Program-made: the position numbers and the translations under genes
In this document: positions 21,457-33,089 of the stretch, piece by piece
How positions within the stretch are numbered: the first letter of the stretch is position 1
Layout of the letters: each line of letters starts with the position of its first letter
Source: Isoetes taiwanensis
Lineage: Eukaryota; Streptophyta; Lycopodiopsida; Isoetales; Isoetaceae
Reading direction: 5' to 3'
Length of the DNA: 64,000 nucleotides
Assembly (NCBI GenBank): GCA_021234155.1
Contig: JAJEKV010000091.1
Span: forward strand, 248,001-312,000
The notes under the pieces: model-generated
What the model was told of the DNA's origin: nothing
Database searches by the model: none
What the model saw: the letters and a program-made list of their open reading frames with translations, nothing else

Positions 21457-22400
21457 ATGGCAGCGGCTAGCAAGCGGGTCTGTGCGCCCAAAGCCAAGAA
21501 GAAAGGGGCATCAGCTAGCGGATCTGCACCTCCAATGCCAAGGAGGCCAACAAAGCGAGGAGCATGGACGGAGGAAGAGATGTCGACAGCACTCGATGAG
21601 GTAAGTGAGAATGGGATTTCAATTAGAGAGGCATCTAGACGGTCAGGCATACCAGAGTCGTCTATCAGGGATTGGCTGTATGGACGGATTTCCAAGAAGA
21701 ATGCAAAGCATCCCTAGATCCTTACACCAGCCCAAGAGAAGGAATTGGTTGATTGGGCAATAGGCAGGGCAGAGCAGGATATGGGCGTGACTCTGGCTGC
21801 TGTGAAGGAGCGTGCAGCCGAGATGGCAAGGGAGGGTAATTCTGCCTTTGATGGTGTGCCAGGGAGCAAATGGTGGAAGCTTTTCAAGCAAAGGCACCCT
21901 GAGATTTCCCTTAGGAGTGCCGAAACATTGGAGGTCTCACGTGCCCGGGCAATGAATCAAGCCAACTTGGATGGCTTCTACACAGGGTGTATTTCTATGG
22001 TCAAACAAGGTAAGCAACATTAGGAGCCCCTTGAAAAGATGGGATCTTGCCAACAGTCACAGACAGTTCAGCCCTCTTGCACGCTCCTTGAGGATGGACA
22101 CACAAGGGTGAATCAACTACGCTGCAGCCAACACAGGGCCAGGAAATGAAAGTGTGCCTGCAATTGACAAGGCCAGGCACATTAGGGAGATGGCTGAAAT
22201 AGGGGTAGATGCCCAAGCCCTTGCCACAACACGGGGCATGGATGAGGGTTTTTTCAGGGTTTGGAGAACAGACATGGCAGAGGTATACTTCTTTTTATGT
22301 GCAATTTATTCAATGTAGCAGTTAGTAACACCTTTGTCCTGGCAGGTCCAAGAGGCTACACCAGCCATCTCCTTGAACCAGGATGTAACAGATAAGGTAT
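21457..22400 (+). pseudogene. Pogo/psq-type transposase relic
   Basis: The ATG at 21457 opens a basic N-terminus and then a helix-turn-helix of Pipsqueak/pogo type: RGAWTEEEMSTALDEV, GISIREASRRSGIPESSIRDWL (residues about 28-75). A TAG at 21715 interrupts the frame, which otherwise continues in frame through LTPAQEKELVDWAIGRAEQD and a CENP-B-like second DNA-binding part (GSKWWKLFKQRHPEISLR; RARAMNQANLDGFY) to 22020. Later fragments (GMDEGFFRVWRTDMAE, and VQEATPAISLNQDVTD after a possible intron at about 22281-22346) follow in broken frames. The DDE catalytic domain is not recognisable. The family is normally a Tc1/mariner-superfamily transposase; this copy is dead unless the stop is an error. 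Confidence 0.7.
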
Positions 22401-22741
22401 AGTGCCTTATTACTAAATCCTCAAGTCCGATAAGGTATTTGGGGTGGACAAACCTGTGTGCCTTATTACTAAATCCTGTAAAAATAATGCAGGGTGATTA
22501 TGACTCGGACAAGACAGTAGAAGAATAGAAGATATACTTAATGGCCAAAGAAGCCATGATAGGAAGATAAAGACAAAACTATATGTGGTATCAGATTTTG
22601 TAATTGCAGTAATATATTCCATTCAAAGTGCCTCTCGGGCAAATACATTGTTGCTTGCAAAAAATGCCTTCACAAAACACTAAAGCAAAATGGCACTAGG
22701 CCTATTTCAAAATACAGCAAACTAAAAAAACATAGAAGGGT

Positions 22742-23140
22742 CGTCCAATGTGCCAAGGATCACCAGCATTCATGTGCTCAGGTCTCCTGATTAACAGGAC
22801 TTTCAAATTTCACATTGTCCCCCTTAGCAATCGTGACCTTGCAGTGCACCAGATCATGCTCGCCCTTTGCATGCTGTATCTGATCACAAATCTCTGGTGT
22901 GACCACCACATTCAGGTTAGATCCGGCAGCAGCAGAGATCTCTTCACGATTGACAAGGCAATTCTTCAGAGTGAAGGAGCCAAGCTCCTCTGTCTGCACC
23001 GACGCATCAGAGTACCGGCGCTCCCTCTTCTTCGATGGGGAGGGTGTCCCTGGAGGGGGCTTGCGGTAACCACCTCCTGCAATACCTTGGCCCTTCCTCC
23101 AATACCCTTCCATAGTGCTGCAAATCAGAAGGAGTCCCAT
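22742..23140 (-). CDS. Hypothetical protein, about 118 aa
   Basis: The frame 23140-22778 begins MGLLLICSTMEGYW; MEGYW at 23110 could be the start. It contains a Gly/Pro-rich segment, a basic cluster (SKKRERR) and a Ser/Asp segment (YSDASVQTEELG), then a folded-looking C-terminus (VVVTPEICDQIQHAKGEHDLVHCKVTIAKGDNVKF). It lies between a transposase relic and a PPR pseudogene. I do not recognise it. It may be an accessory ORF of a nearby transposable element. Confidence 0.35.
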
Positions 23141-23399
23141 TAGATAGACTGAAACCCAGAACCACTAGATAGACTGAAACCCAAAACAAACATTACCTTG
23201 ACTTTGGAGTTGATCGGAGCGTTGATCAGAGTTGGCCGAGAGACGAGAATGTCGGGAAATGAGCTGCTGGGATGTCAATTGAGGGAAAGGGCAGCACTTT
23301 TATAGCCAAGATTGACATGATGAAGGCTCTGCCAATTTGTGTGAGGCTCTACAAACCATAATCCTCTCAAATCATTCGGAGGAAGCCGATTTAGGAGTA

Positions 23400-24310
23400 G
23401 ATCAAACGTCTAGAGGAGCGATTCTTTTGTGGTTAGTATATATGGGAAATGTGGAACTGTTGGGATTGTGCTCTGGATATTTAATGGTATGCCACTTTAG
23501 AATCTGGTGTCATGGAATACGATGATAACAAGTTATGTCCAAAATGATTGGCATGGGAAATAGTTTCTTAGACCACAATGATTGTTTTGTGTGTCCATAA
23601 CCCATAATGGGCATGCTATTCATGCTATTGAGTTCTTCAATGAAACCCAACTACAAAGGATGATGCCAGATAGAATCACTTTCATTAGCATTCTAGCTGC
23701 ATGTGCTAACTTAGCAGCACTGACTCTTGATATTGCATATGATTCTGATATCATAATTATTATTGCACTGTATGGGAAATGTGGAAGCCTGTCAGATGAC
23801 ACAAATATTTAGAATGGAAGGACATGGCCTATTGACATGGAATACCATCTACTCACGGCATGATGAAGCTAATGAAGTTCTGCAGCTGTTGAAAAAAATG
23901 CATCACAAAGGAGAAAGCCAAACAATGTAACTTCTACTAGTCTTCTGTCTGCATTTGGTCGTGCAGGATTAAAAATAGAAGGGCTCTTTCGTCTTGTATA
24001 TTTAAGTGAACTATGTTCGAGGAGTACAGCTGCGTAACTGACCAATTTGGACATCTAGGAAAGGAAGCTGGATGAAGCAGAGGATTGTATAATAGCTATA
24101 CCCCTCAAAGCCATTGCAATGACATGGATGACTTTGCATGGAGTTTGTAGGGTCCATGGAGATGAAGAACGACGTCGGTGTGCTGCACAACATGCCTTCC
24201 AGTTGGATCCGCAGACTAGTGGAGCATGTATGATGTTGGCAAACATCTTTGTGGAGTCTGCCAGATAAGCCAAACAGGAGTGCAAAACAGTATGAAGGAA
24301 CATTTACTAG
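23400..24310 (+). pseudogene. PLS-class PPR protein with E-type tail, pseudogene
   Basis: The pieces fall in canonical PPR order. YGKCGT at about 23.45 kb is followed by LVSWNTMITSYVQND (about 23.51-23.55 kb), then MPDRITFISILAACANLAAL (23666-23730), ALYGKCGSLSDDTNIF (about 23765-23810) and a WNTI motif. At 24.12-24.27 kb come pieces of an E domain: HGVCRVHGDEERRRCAAQHAF ending in SGACMMLANIFVESAR. Family members bind organellar RNA, often at editing sites. Multiple stops and frame changes interrupt it, and much of the usual length (over 500 aa) is missing. It has no introns, so a decayed or retro-derived copy is likely. Confidence 0.85.
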
Positions 24311-24599
24311 CCTGGAAAAACTCATAAATTTATTGATCATCTACAATAAGAGTTGATTTAAATTCTGGTTTTGTTCTTGAGGAAGTGAATTGAACATGTT
24401 CTTGCTATAGTAAGGGGTTCTACTCATTTGTCCTAGAATACAGTTGTGCTATCATCAGCTGCTTAAAAGAATTCTCTTCAAATTGGCAAATGTTATGTAG
24501 GTCTCATATTTATATTTATTTTATTATATTAATCTCGCATTTTATTTATTGTATGTTATTTAATTATACTATTCTTGCATTTTCAAGGTGTCGTCATCA

Positions 24600-26330
24600 T
24601 GGCTGAACACGAGCCAGTGGAGCCTGTGACCATGGACCAACGTACTTCGTCCAGAGTTGGTGCGTCGACCAGCTGACAACCATTGGCAGCATTGTTCATT
24701 AGTAGGTTCCTCTATCATCCTTGTAAGCATTTGTTATAGTAGTAACGTAATGCTCTTATTAGTTGCCTTGACATAGGGAATAACATGGCATTTGGTGCCT
24801 GATCAGCCGGGTTACGCGGTATGAGACTGCATCAAGTTGCAACCATCTCCAGTCCAAGTTGGAGAAGGATCCTAGTTGGTTGGGGTACGAGGATCCAAAG
24901 GGTGCCTCAAACCATCATATAACAAAGCATCCAGAGCATTGGTGACCAAATGACAGAAGGCCTGGACAGTGGCCGAAGCGAGGGGTGGTGATAGACCCTC
25001 GAAGACTCAGTCTAAGCGAAAAAGAGGTGCCATGCGACGAGCATATCCGCATATGGCACAATAGATGCATGAGGCTATTGCTCGGCACAGGAAAGCATCA
25101 AAATTTATGGCTATAGCCACTCGACTACAACATAGCATGAGTTCAGAGGATATGCTGGGCTATTTTCCTGAGGGGACAGATAGGTTGGCAGAGGCTCTAT
25201 CTGGGCAGTGGCAGGACGAGATAACATGTCTGAGACCAGTACGAGAGAGCGAGTACAGGTCACGCCGCGATCCTACTCTACGTCCTGATCTATTGATGTG
25301 GATGCCAACCAATGTCTATTCCAATGATCAGTGGAACAAAGGCTAAGGAATTAGAGACCACCAAGTGATGCATTGGTAGAGCAGTTGGCTTACATACGGG
25401 GAAACTAACCACAAAAGGGTTCATCCAATACTTCATCTCCGACACTGTCATGTAGGAGTATCCCAACTGCTTTCACCTGTTCTCCAGACATAGAAATGAT
25501 AGAGGAGGAGCTACAACTGCGGATTGCAGAAGAATGGGCAGAGGCAGCTAGGCAAGAACAAGAATGGGATATGCAGGAAAGAGAGCGACTCTTAGATATT
25601 CGGAAGAGGCTGCAATAGGGAGAGGGAGAACATGGATAGAGTAAGAGAAGAACAGGAACATGAACATAAGTAATATGAGGATGAGTAGTTGGAGCGAGAG
25701 GAAGAGGAGGACGAGTTTCAGACTTGCTAGAATTGTACTTTCTTACTCCGCCATCACTTCAAAGACGGCGAGTGCATAAGCAGTTCACTCCTAGTACTGC
25801 TACACTGTCGCGTGGTAGAGAGGTGATGGACCGTATTGTGGAGATGAAGATGGAGGGAATTGTGTTGTCCATAGGTTTAGGTCACCATTCCCACCAAATG
25901 CATTAGTTCCAGGTAGTGAGACTTGGCACAAAGACAGAGCTAGAGGCTTCTTCCTCTACCATGCTGGTGAGTATTATACATCAGACATCTTTATCTATAT
26001 GGTGGCTCTTCTGCTCAGAGGTTGGACAGACTCCCACCGGCGAGACGCCCTACACCCTACACCATTTGAACCAAGAACAATTGCTGCATATAGTGAAAAC
26101 CTCCACAAGTTGGTACCATGTGTGGAGCCCATTACCCAGCCACCATTATGGATGTATCTTATTGCTGCAGAGAGCATGTTCTCATCTTGGATCACTAAGA
26201 TCTATGGCTATAGTGTTGGCTCTTGGGCATTGGGGTTCCATGGTTGATGAAAGATCACTTTGTCTTGTGCCATCCAATCGTCCATGCCGTCTTCTAAGCT
26301 TTTCCAGTCCGTTCTAAGAAGACCACCTGA
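24600..26330 (+). pseudogene. Unrecognised coding remnants
   Basis: Several plus-strand pieces look like former coding sequence. These are MAEHEPVEPVTMDQRTSSRV at 24600, a 93-aa frame at 25065-25346 (IARHRKASKFMAIATRLQHSMSSEDMLGYFPEG), a Glu/Arg-rich heptad-like stretch at 25490-25720, and 25915-26247 (YMVALLLRGWTDSHRRD, PPLWMYLIAAESMFSSWITKIYG). Stops break the frames. They may be exons of one gene or an old transposon. No domain is recognised. Confidence 0.3.
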
Positions 26331-27196
26331 GTGACTCTACATAAGATACACATGTGAGAAGTTGTATGCAGTCCTATGGGTTAAGAGCATCAAGAACATT
26401 CACTTACCAACTATTCTTTGTCGATATGCAAGTTGCCACACATGCTCCTGCGACATAATGAAGCGGTATGTCACACGCACTACAGGAGAGATTGTTTGTT
26501 GAATCCGCAGTCCATTTGCTCGTGTCCAATCCCAAATAGATCATGCCATGCCCACTGATCTAAGCATATTTGCGGCCTCCATCAGAAGTGTGGGATGAAT
26601 GGGCATGGACCAATCTTCGGCCATAGTGAATGGATCATGCCCAGTATGCTCCGGATGGACATATATGTGAGCAAGTGCCATTGTTGGAGACTCATCTATG
26701 GGGCTCACAGTACTCAGCCTAAACAAGCAGCCACGCAGATGTGATCTCCTGACCTATCTCTCCGTCTGGACTCCTCTCTGTCGTGGTTACCTCCATCGAT
26801 GGCATGCAAAGTCATCCACTACCTCTTCAGTTGAGGTTTGAACTTGCTGGTGTGTATGTACTAATCAAACTCGAAATTTGTGCTGCAAGTCTTGTACCCT
26901 TCCATCCAAATGCTTCTTCAATATAATTGAAATCACTATCTCTAGGTCTAGACCTTTGGCATGTGCAAACCCGGAGGCAATCAGCAACATATGCTCGAGG
27001 GATGCCATGAAATTAGAGACCAACCTCCCATCCATTGGCAGTACTCTGCATTGTCGATGTGAGAGGGAGATGGATGTTGCCCTCCCCTAGGTGATGTTGA
27101 GCTATAATTAAGTTCCACATCTCCATAAGAGGCAACTCTATAAATTTGCCCATTTGCATGTGCAGCGCATGCAAGGGTAGCCTTGTAACTATTCCA

Positions 27197-27655
27197 TCAC
27201 TGCATCATACGAGACGTCTCATCCATATAAAGCCTGTTGCTTTTCTGTGGGGTCGGAGGGAAGTTAGGATCTCTAGCAAGTATGTCCGCTAGGATGACTT
27301 GATATATGCCTGTAAGATCAACCTTCATCAAATTGTATGTGGCTGCATTAAAGGCATCTCCTCGCCTTGGCATAGCGCGAAGCCATTGCACGAGGTGTGG
27401 GTACAGGTCGGCTCGACAGTTCATGACAGCAGGACGGCGACCATTTGGGTCATGAGCTGGTGGATGTTCGGGCTGTTGTCCGATGTCATCAATGACAACA
27501 GATTCAGTAATATCCTCTTCCTCTAAACTTTTTGGGGTATCTTCAGACTCACCCCCATACTCACTCTCATTATTGTCGGAGAGATCACTCAAAGTCTCGT
27601 CTGAATTTCTCTCATTGTTGTTTGAGATATCAAATGTTCTATGTATGTAGGCCAT
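27197..27655 (-). CDS. Hypothetical acidic protein, 152 aa
   Basis: This is an uninterrupted minus-strand frame from ATG 27655. Residues 1-75 are acidic and Ser-rich, likely disordered (NNESEYGGESEDTPKSLEEED). Residues about 85-150 are more ordered (DLYPHLVQWLRAMPRRGDAFNAATYNLMKVDLTG). It lies directly downstream of, and antisense to, the 24.6-26.3 kb remnants. I do not recognise it. It could be a single exon, because no nearby promoter or poly(A) features stand out. Confidence 0.35.
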   Translation of the reverse strand: MAYIHRTFDISNNNERNSDETLSDLSDNNESEYGGESEDTPKSLEEEDITESVVIDDIGQQPEHPPAHDPNGRRPAVMNCRADLYPHLVQWLRAMPRRGDAFNAATYNLMKVDLTGIYQVILADILARDPNFPPTPQKSNRLYMDETSRMMQ

Positions 27656-28204
27656 GGTTTGTAATCTATATGGCCAAATGCAAGATAGTAACAGAAAATA
27701 CAGTGAGCTGAAAATTCTTATTCATGGACAAATACATATTTTGTAGCAAATGAAAGCTATACATGAACATTATAACAACTTCCTGATAAACATAACAGAG
27801 ATGAGCGACATACCCTGGTTTTTGTCTCCTTGCAAAGTCGTGCAGTGATTAGATACTAAATGATGTTCGAACTGCGGCTGAATATTGAGTGATATTCAAT
27901 AGACTCTCAGTCTGTAATCCAAATGCTTATTGGGATCTTTCAGTGGCCGCTCTGCCACAAGAGCACCGAAAGTTTAATATAGATTTTTGTAAATTTTTAT
28001 GGATTTTTGTAAAATTTTATACATTTGTATAATGTTTTTAAACCATTAAATAATATGATTTATTAAATAGTGCTCTTTCCCTAAGAATCTGGCATTGACT
28101 TAATTTATTTTAATCCTTTAAAAATATACTTTATTTTAAGTTTAACTTTAACCTCCCCGCGTCATGTCAGGTGGGCTCAACAAAAGCAATTTAAAAAATT
28201 TTAG

Positions 28205-28370
28205 GTCATGTGGATTCTAGGCCCGGAATTCATGGATTCTACCCACAATCCGTAAATTCTAGACCTGAAATCCACGGATTCTAGGCCCAAAATCCACGGA
28301 TAGTGGCCCTAGAATCCATGGGATACTAGACCCAGAATCCACGGATTCCAGGCTTTGAATCCGGTCGTCC
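28205..28370 (+). repeat. Degenerate repeat, core AATCCACGGATTCTAGGCCC
   Basis: About seven imperfect units of 20-25 bp share the elements ATCC(A)CGGATTCTAG and GGCCC(A)(G/A)AA. Some are reversed within the palindromic GGATTC/GAATCC context. Confidence 0.7.
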
Positions 28371-31300
28371 GCGTAAGTCCCCACGGGAGCCTTTTGAAGC
28401 ATCAACTCGCGTATAGTACATAGACGCCCGTGGTGAGACCGTGGTGAGAGCTTCTTTTTTCCTCTTTCTTTTGATCCTCTGGATTACCCTCATTGTTCAA
28501 CTCTCTACGATTTAGGGATAGTGCATAAATTGGAGATCATCCAGAAGCCATGATTCCTCAAAATATAGTCTGCTAGGAATGAGAAATGATTTCTATGATT
28601 TTTTATAATGGCTGCTCGAGGAGTTTTATTGGCTATCTGATTAGCTAAAATATTCTTATAACCTCCTTGTCATTGTTTCTGTCAAACAAACTCCACTGGC
28701 CTTAGTTTCTATTTTGAATCTAACTTGGGGTCTAATCCTACTCCTGTAATGAATAAATCATCTAATTTATTCATCAAAGCCTGGTGAAGTTCTTGATATG
28801 TCTAAGAAGTCCACAATCATTATGTGATAAAGAATCCTTTTAAAGGCTTGTATAAAGAAGATGCTACCTCATCCAAGTTTATGACCTTATAGTGGTGACA
28901 AAAAATGCCTAGAAATCTTTGTCTGGGTTCTTTGATAGAGGAACATTACTGAAAAATATTAGAAGTAAGTTTATCAAACTGATATATTCACCTTGTGATC
29001 ACTATTAAGACATTTATTTCAACAAATCACAATTTCAACACCTTGGTTCAGAAATTACAATGACCATGTAATGATAGTTTATTTGGATTTTCTGGTCCAT
29101 TTTTCATTATATATTCTATATATGCCAGTCTTCAGGAAACAATCAGCATGGCTACAAGTATAGTGAATTTGAACAAACATCACATCGTTTGGCAGCTTCC
29201 TAACATATTTGTTCATATGTCTGAATGGCATTCAGCATGGCCATGCTGGGCATAGACTAAATTATTGTATGCCATGATATACAAAAATATCTTGCAATAC
29301 CATTTCTGAATTTGCTTGCAGTTAAGAAAACAAAAGTCTTTTATATTGCTGGCTTTTGTACGCTTCATCACCTGACTCTGTAGCATTGATAATAGGCAAA
29401 TACAATCTCTATATGGACACAAACAATAAACTTCGTGTTAAAGGGTTTCTAAGTGCGAGACACACTTGTATACTACACACCAATGTGTTGAAAGTTCTAT
29501 GTCGAAGAAATCCTTCATGCTTCTAGCTGCAAAAGACATCACGAAATCATCTATTATTCAAAAGTTGAACCGAAATGTGCCCTAGGACTTGATCCAAATA
29601 TTAGTGCATATATGAAATGCTTCCAATTTCAGGAGCCAACAGTCTGCATAAAATACGTAACAGTCAGTTCCCTTAAATGATTTCAACCAGAAAATGGCAA
29701 TCAACGATGATTGCAGATGTGTCTGAATGGAACATCATGCAAGAAAAGAATGTCATTTTCTAAAGCAGAGCTAGAAGAGCTACTGGAATATTAATGCATG
29801 CCATCCTCAAGAAGCTGCAAATCCGAAGGATCTACCACCTTGCAACCAGAACCTTAATCTAGACTTCTTTAGGGCTTTTTGTAGCTACAAAGACATAACT
29901 GCAGTCGCTATAACTAGCATAATACGTAAACAACAGATAGGCGCCATTCTGCCCTCGCGTCCTATCCTGTGCCGCCACATGGCATTTTTGCCCCCTCTTT
30001 CTTTTCCAGGAAATTCATCTACTAACATTCTGTTTTTTTCCTTGACTTTCTTGCTTCGACCGTTGGATTGGCAATACGTGGCGCAGAACGGACGCCTATC
30101 TGTTGTCCACGTAATAGCAAAGTCCAGTAAATGGACTTTCCTATATACAGAAACTCAAACACAGCAGATATATTAACAATAAGAAAGTCTACCTCCAACT
30201 CAATACTAAAACCATCCCTCTTCAAATATTTTAGATTTCAAAAAATGCCTAACATAGAAACTCGAAGCACACTTTAACTTTGGAACATTAACTTAAAAGC
30301 TACCTTCTAGCTTGGTACTGGAAGCACACTTAAGGGATCAAATACTACCAAATACGTTAATTCATTGTGTATCATCTGCCTTTGCAGCACCTTCGCAATA
30401 GTACTTCGAATCTAATTAAATGACATAGAAAAGATGGTCTGAAAGGGGATTACTAGTCCAGGTTGCTAGGAATTTCTATAGGAGACGTGCACCTTTACCT
30501 TTTGCCATGTATGGCACGTATGTCACATATAGCACTCTTGCCTATTGTGGCACTAGTCCAATAGTGGCTCATATTGATGTATAAATATGTATCTCATATG
30601 AATAAAATTTGATTTTGTCTTGTGGGAAAAGTTTTGTGAATGTAGATTTTATGGCGACTTGAAGAGTATCTTCATCACACCCATCTCCATTTGTTTTCTT
30701 GGGAAAGATATTTTAAAGAAAGCTAAAGTAATAAAAACGAAATAAGAGGAACCCAAATCAGGAAGAAACGACTACTTTGATGAAGAAGGGAGGTATGAAA
30801 GGATATAAAAAAGATAAACAAATCAGGGAAAATAATATATGATTTTGGGCCTGGAATGCCAAGACAAATCCAAAATCAGAGGAGAACCGACCACATTTGA
30901 CGAAGAAGGGGAGGTATGGAAGGACATAAAAAGAACCCGATGGAAGGAAGGGAGCAAGCTCCTCTATATCAAGAAACAGGAGACTAAGAAGAAATGAAGG
31001 GCATCGGATAGAAAGGCAAGGGCATCTCACACTTGGTGATCTCATGTATTCGAGGTTGATCGGAGCTAATTTTCTGGGGGAATTCTAGTTTCCCTGGCAA
31101 ATTGGTGATCCAAGGATGCTCATAATTATTAGCTGACATGTCATGGCTTAAAAAAAAATAAAAAATTAAACTAGATTTACCTCAGTTATTAGAAGGGGCA
31201 AGAGGTTTGACATTCTGCAACAACTTTTTGTAAATGCAGTTAAATGTACCTCACAAATAATGGCTCGTAAGAGTAGGCATATAAAATTACAAATTGCGGA

Positions 31301-33040
31301 TTGCTTCAAGGATTTAGCTTTTGCAACATGGCCGTCCTTTTGGAAATTGAAGAATCATCAAATTGGAATATTTATAGATAGAATCAAAGCTCCAGAATTG
31401 CAAATGGGATGATGCCAGCAATAGTTCATAGTTGCTATTAGTCTGGGAATAGCTATGGTCGCATAGTTTGGTTGAGGGGCAAAGGCTTTAGAACTGACAA
31501 GGTACATTTATCTCGTTTGCGCATGTGAGAGCCTAGCAGACAAGGAACAGCTTATGCTTATCCTATCATAATATTGTCATATATGATGAACTACACTGAT
31601 TAATGCTAAAGGAGTAATTTTGTTCTGGAAGTCAGACCTTCTAGAACAATAAAGTAGCAACAGATAAAGGCAGATAATAGTACCTTTGTAGCACTTCCTA
31701 ATCCCTATGTCATCTCAGTATCCCCAGACACTTTCCTTTAAGAGGTAATGGTAGCCCCATCTTTCCATCAATGGAGAAGTACATATTTAGAATTGAATGT
31801 AGGGTTTTAAATATGAGAATACGAAGGGGCAGAGCATTTGGTGTGGGTTGTTAGATCACCCTGTATCTCTATTGGATGAACTGCCATGGATGCTCAAATC
31901 TAGAAAAAATCCTTCTCCTGTTACTGCTTACCAAGGAGACAATATCAATCTGTCCCCGAGCTCTGTTGCAGGAACTGGTGATGCTTTATCGATATAGTCT
32001 ACCAGCAATCATAAAAGAATTGTATCTGCTAGGAAAAAACATGTGAGCTGCGAAAGTGCAGAAAAATGCCTCATACCATTCTATAATAATTTCTTATAAC
32101 CATGCCAGACACATGTTGACCATGTACCAAATAATCTCATTTTAGATCACACCAAATATATGCTGGAGAGAGCATGTATACAACTCACAGATTATCTTTT
32201 TAGCAGCCCAATTTCACAGTCCTAAGTGATTACACCTGCATTCTACTAAAGAAGTCCAACTAGAATGTGCCAGATCCTCCTTTAGCCGTGTGCTTCCAAC
32301 ACCTAGTAACTGAGGAGCCCAATATACCACTATTCCAATTTAGTCTAAGCCGAAGCTCTGACAATACCTGGATGTTTGGCATATATGGAGGAAGAGTAAA
32401 TGACAGGGTGCATATGCCATTCAACCAAATCAACTGCTTAAATTGAATGGTCCAACTCTATCAGCACCCTTTTCTATTTTGTGCTCAGTTCTACAAAATC
32501 CCCAGAAGGTGCTCTAACCCAAATCGACCTCCTAAACATATACCCAACCAGTTAACTACTCTACTATAGCATAGCTATGCAAGAAGATGACAGACCATGA
32601 ACTTATTTGAGAAGGATTTGCCCCTTTTCTACATAAGAAACCCCATTCCAGATAACACCTTGCTGTGGCATAATTAAATAGAAAAGGGAAGGATAGGGTT
32701 ACCTAAACTGGGGACAATTGCGCAGGATGAACGCCATGGATCATGCCAGATCGGTCAGATCCAAATAGGGTTTACTTGTGAGGCTGCGAGGCGCTAGACC
32801 GGAACCAACATACGATCAAGGAGCACCGTCTCCATGCAGCAAAAAATAATTTAAAACTTGCTGGTTTTTGTCTTACGCAAACCGGAAAAACTAAAACTGA
32901 AAAGTTTAGTAAATAAAATGTCTCATGCAAACCAATGGTTTCATCCTGCATTATCCATCCATCTAGAACGAATGTAGGCCATTGATCCCTTGCATGCATG
33001 CATGGTTTTATCATTTATAACCATCGATTGGAATTATAAC
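28371..33040. other. Long intergenic stretch without a supportable gene
   Basis: Only short AT-rich frames are present. One imperfect duplication is visible: GAAGAA(C/G)...(T/A)TTGA(T/C)GAAGAAGGG(A/G)GGTATG(A/G)AAGGA at 30764-30800 recurs at 30885-30921. No domain, splice chain or RNA gene was recognised. Distal regulatory sequence of the gene at 33.09 kb may lie at its right end. Confidence 0.45.
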
Positions 33041-33043
33041 CAC

Positions 33044-33055
33044 TCTATATATATA
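33044..33055 (+). promoter_or_regulatory. TATA box of the proline-rich gene
   Basis: CTATATATATACC lies about 40 bp before the ATG at 33090. This would place initiation near 33070-33080 with a short leader. Position and strength fit a plant core promoter. No other element was assigned. Confidence 0.5.
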
Positions 33056-33089
33056 CCCATAGTAGAAGTTACTTTACATTGTCTACATC

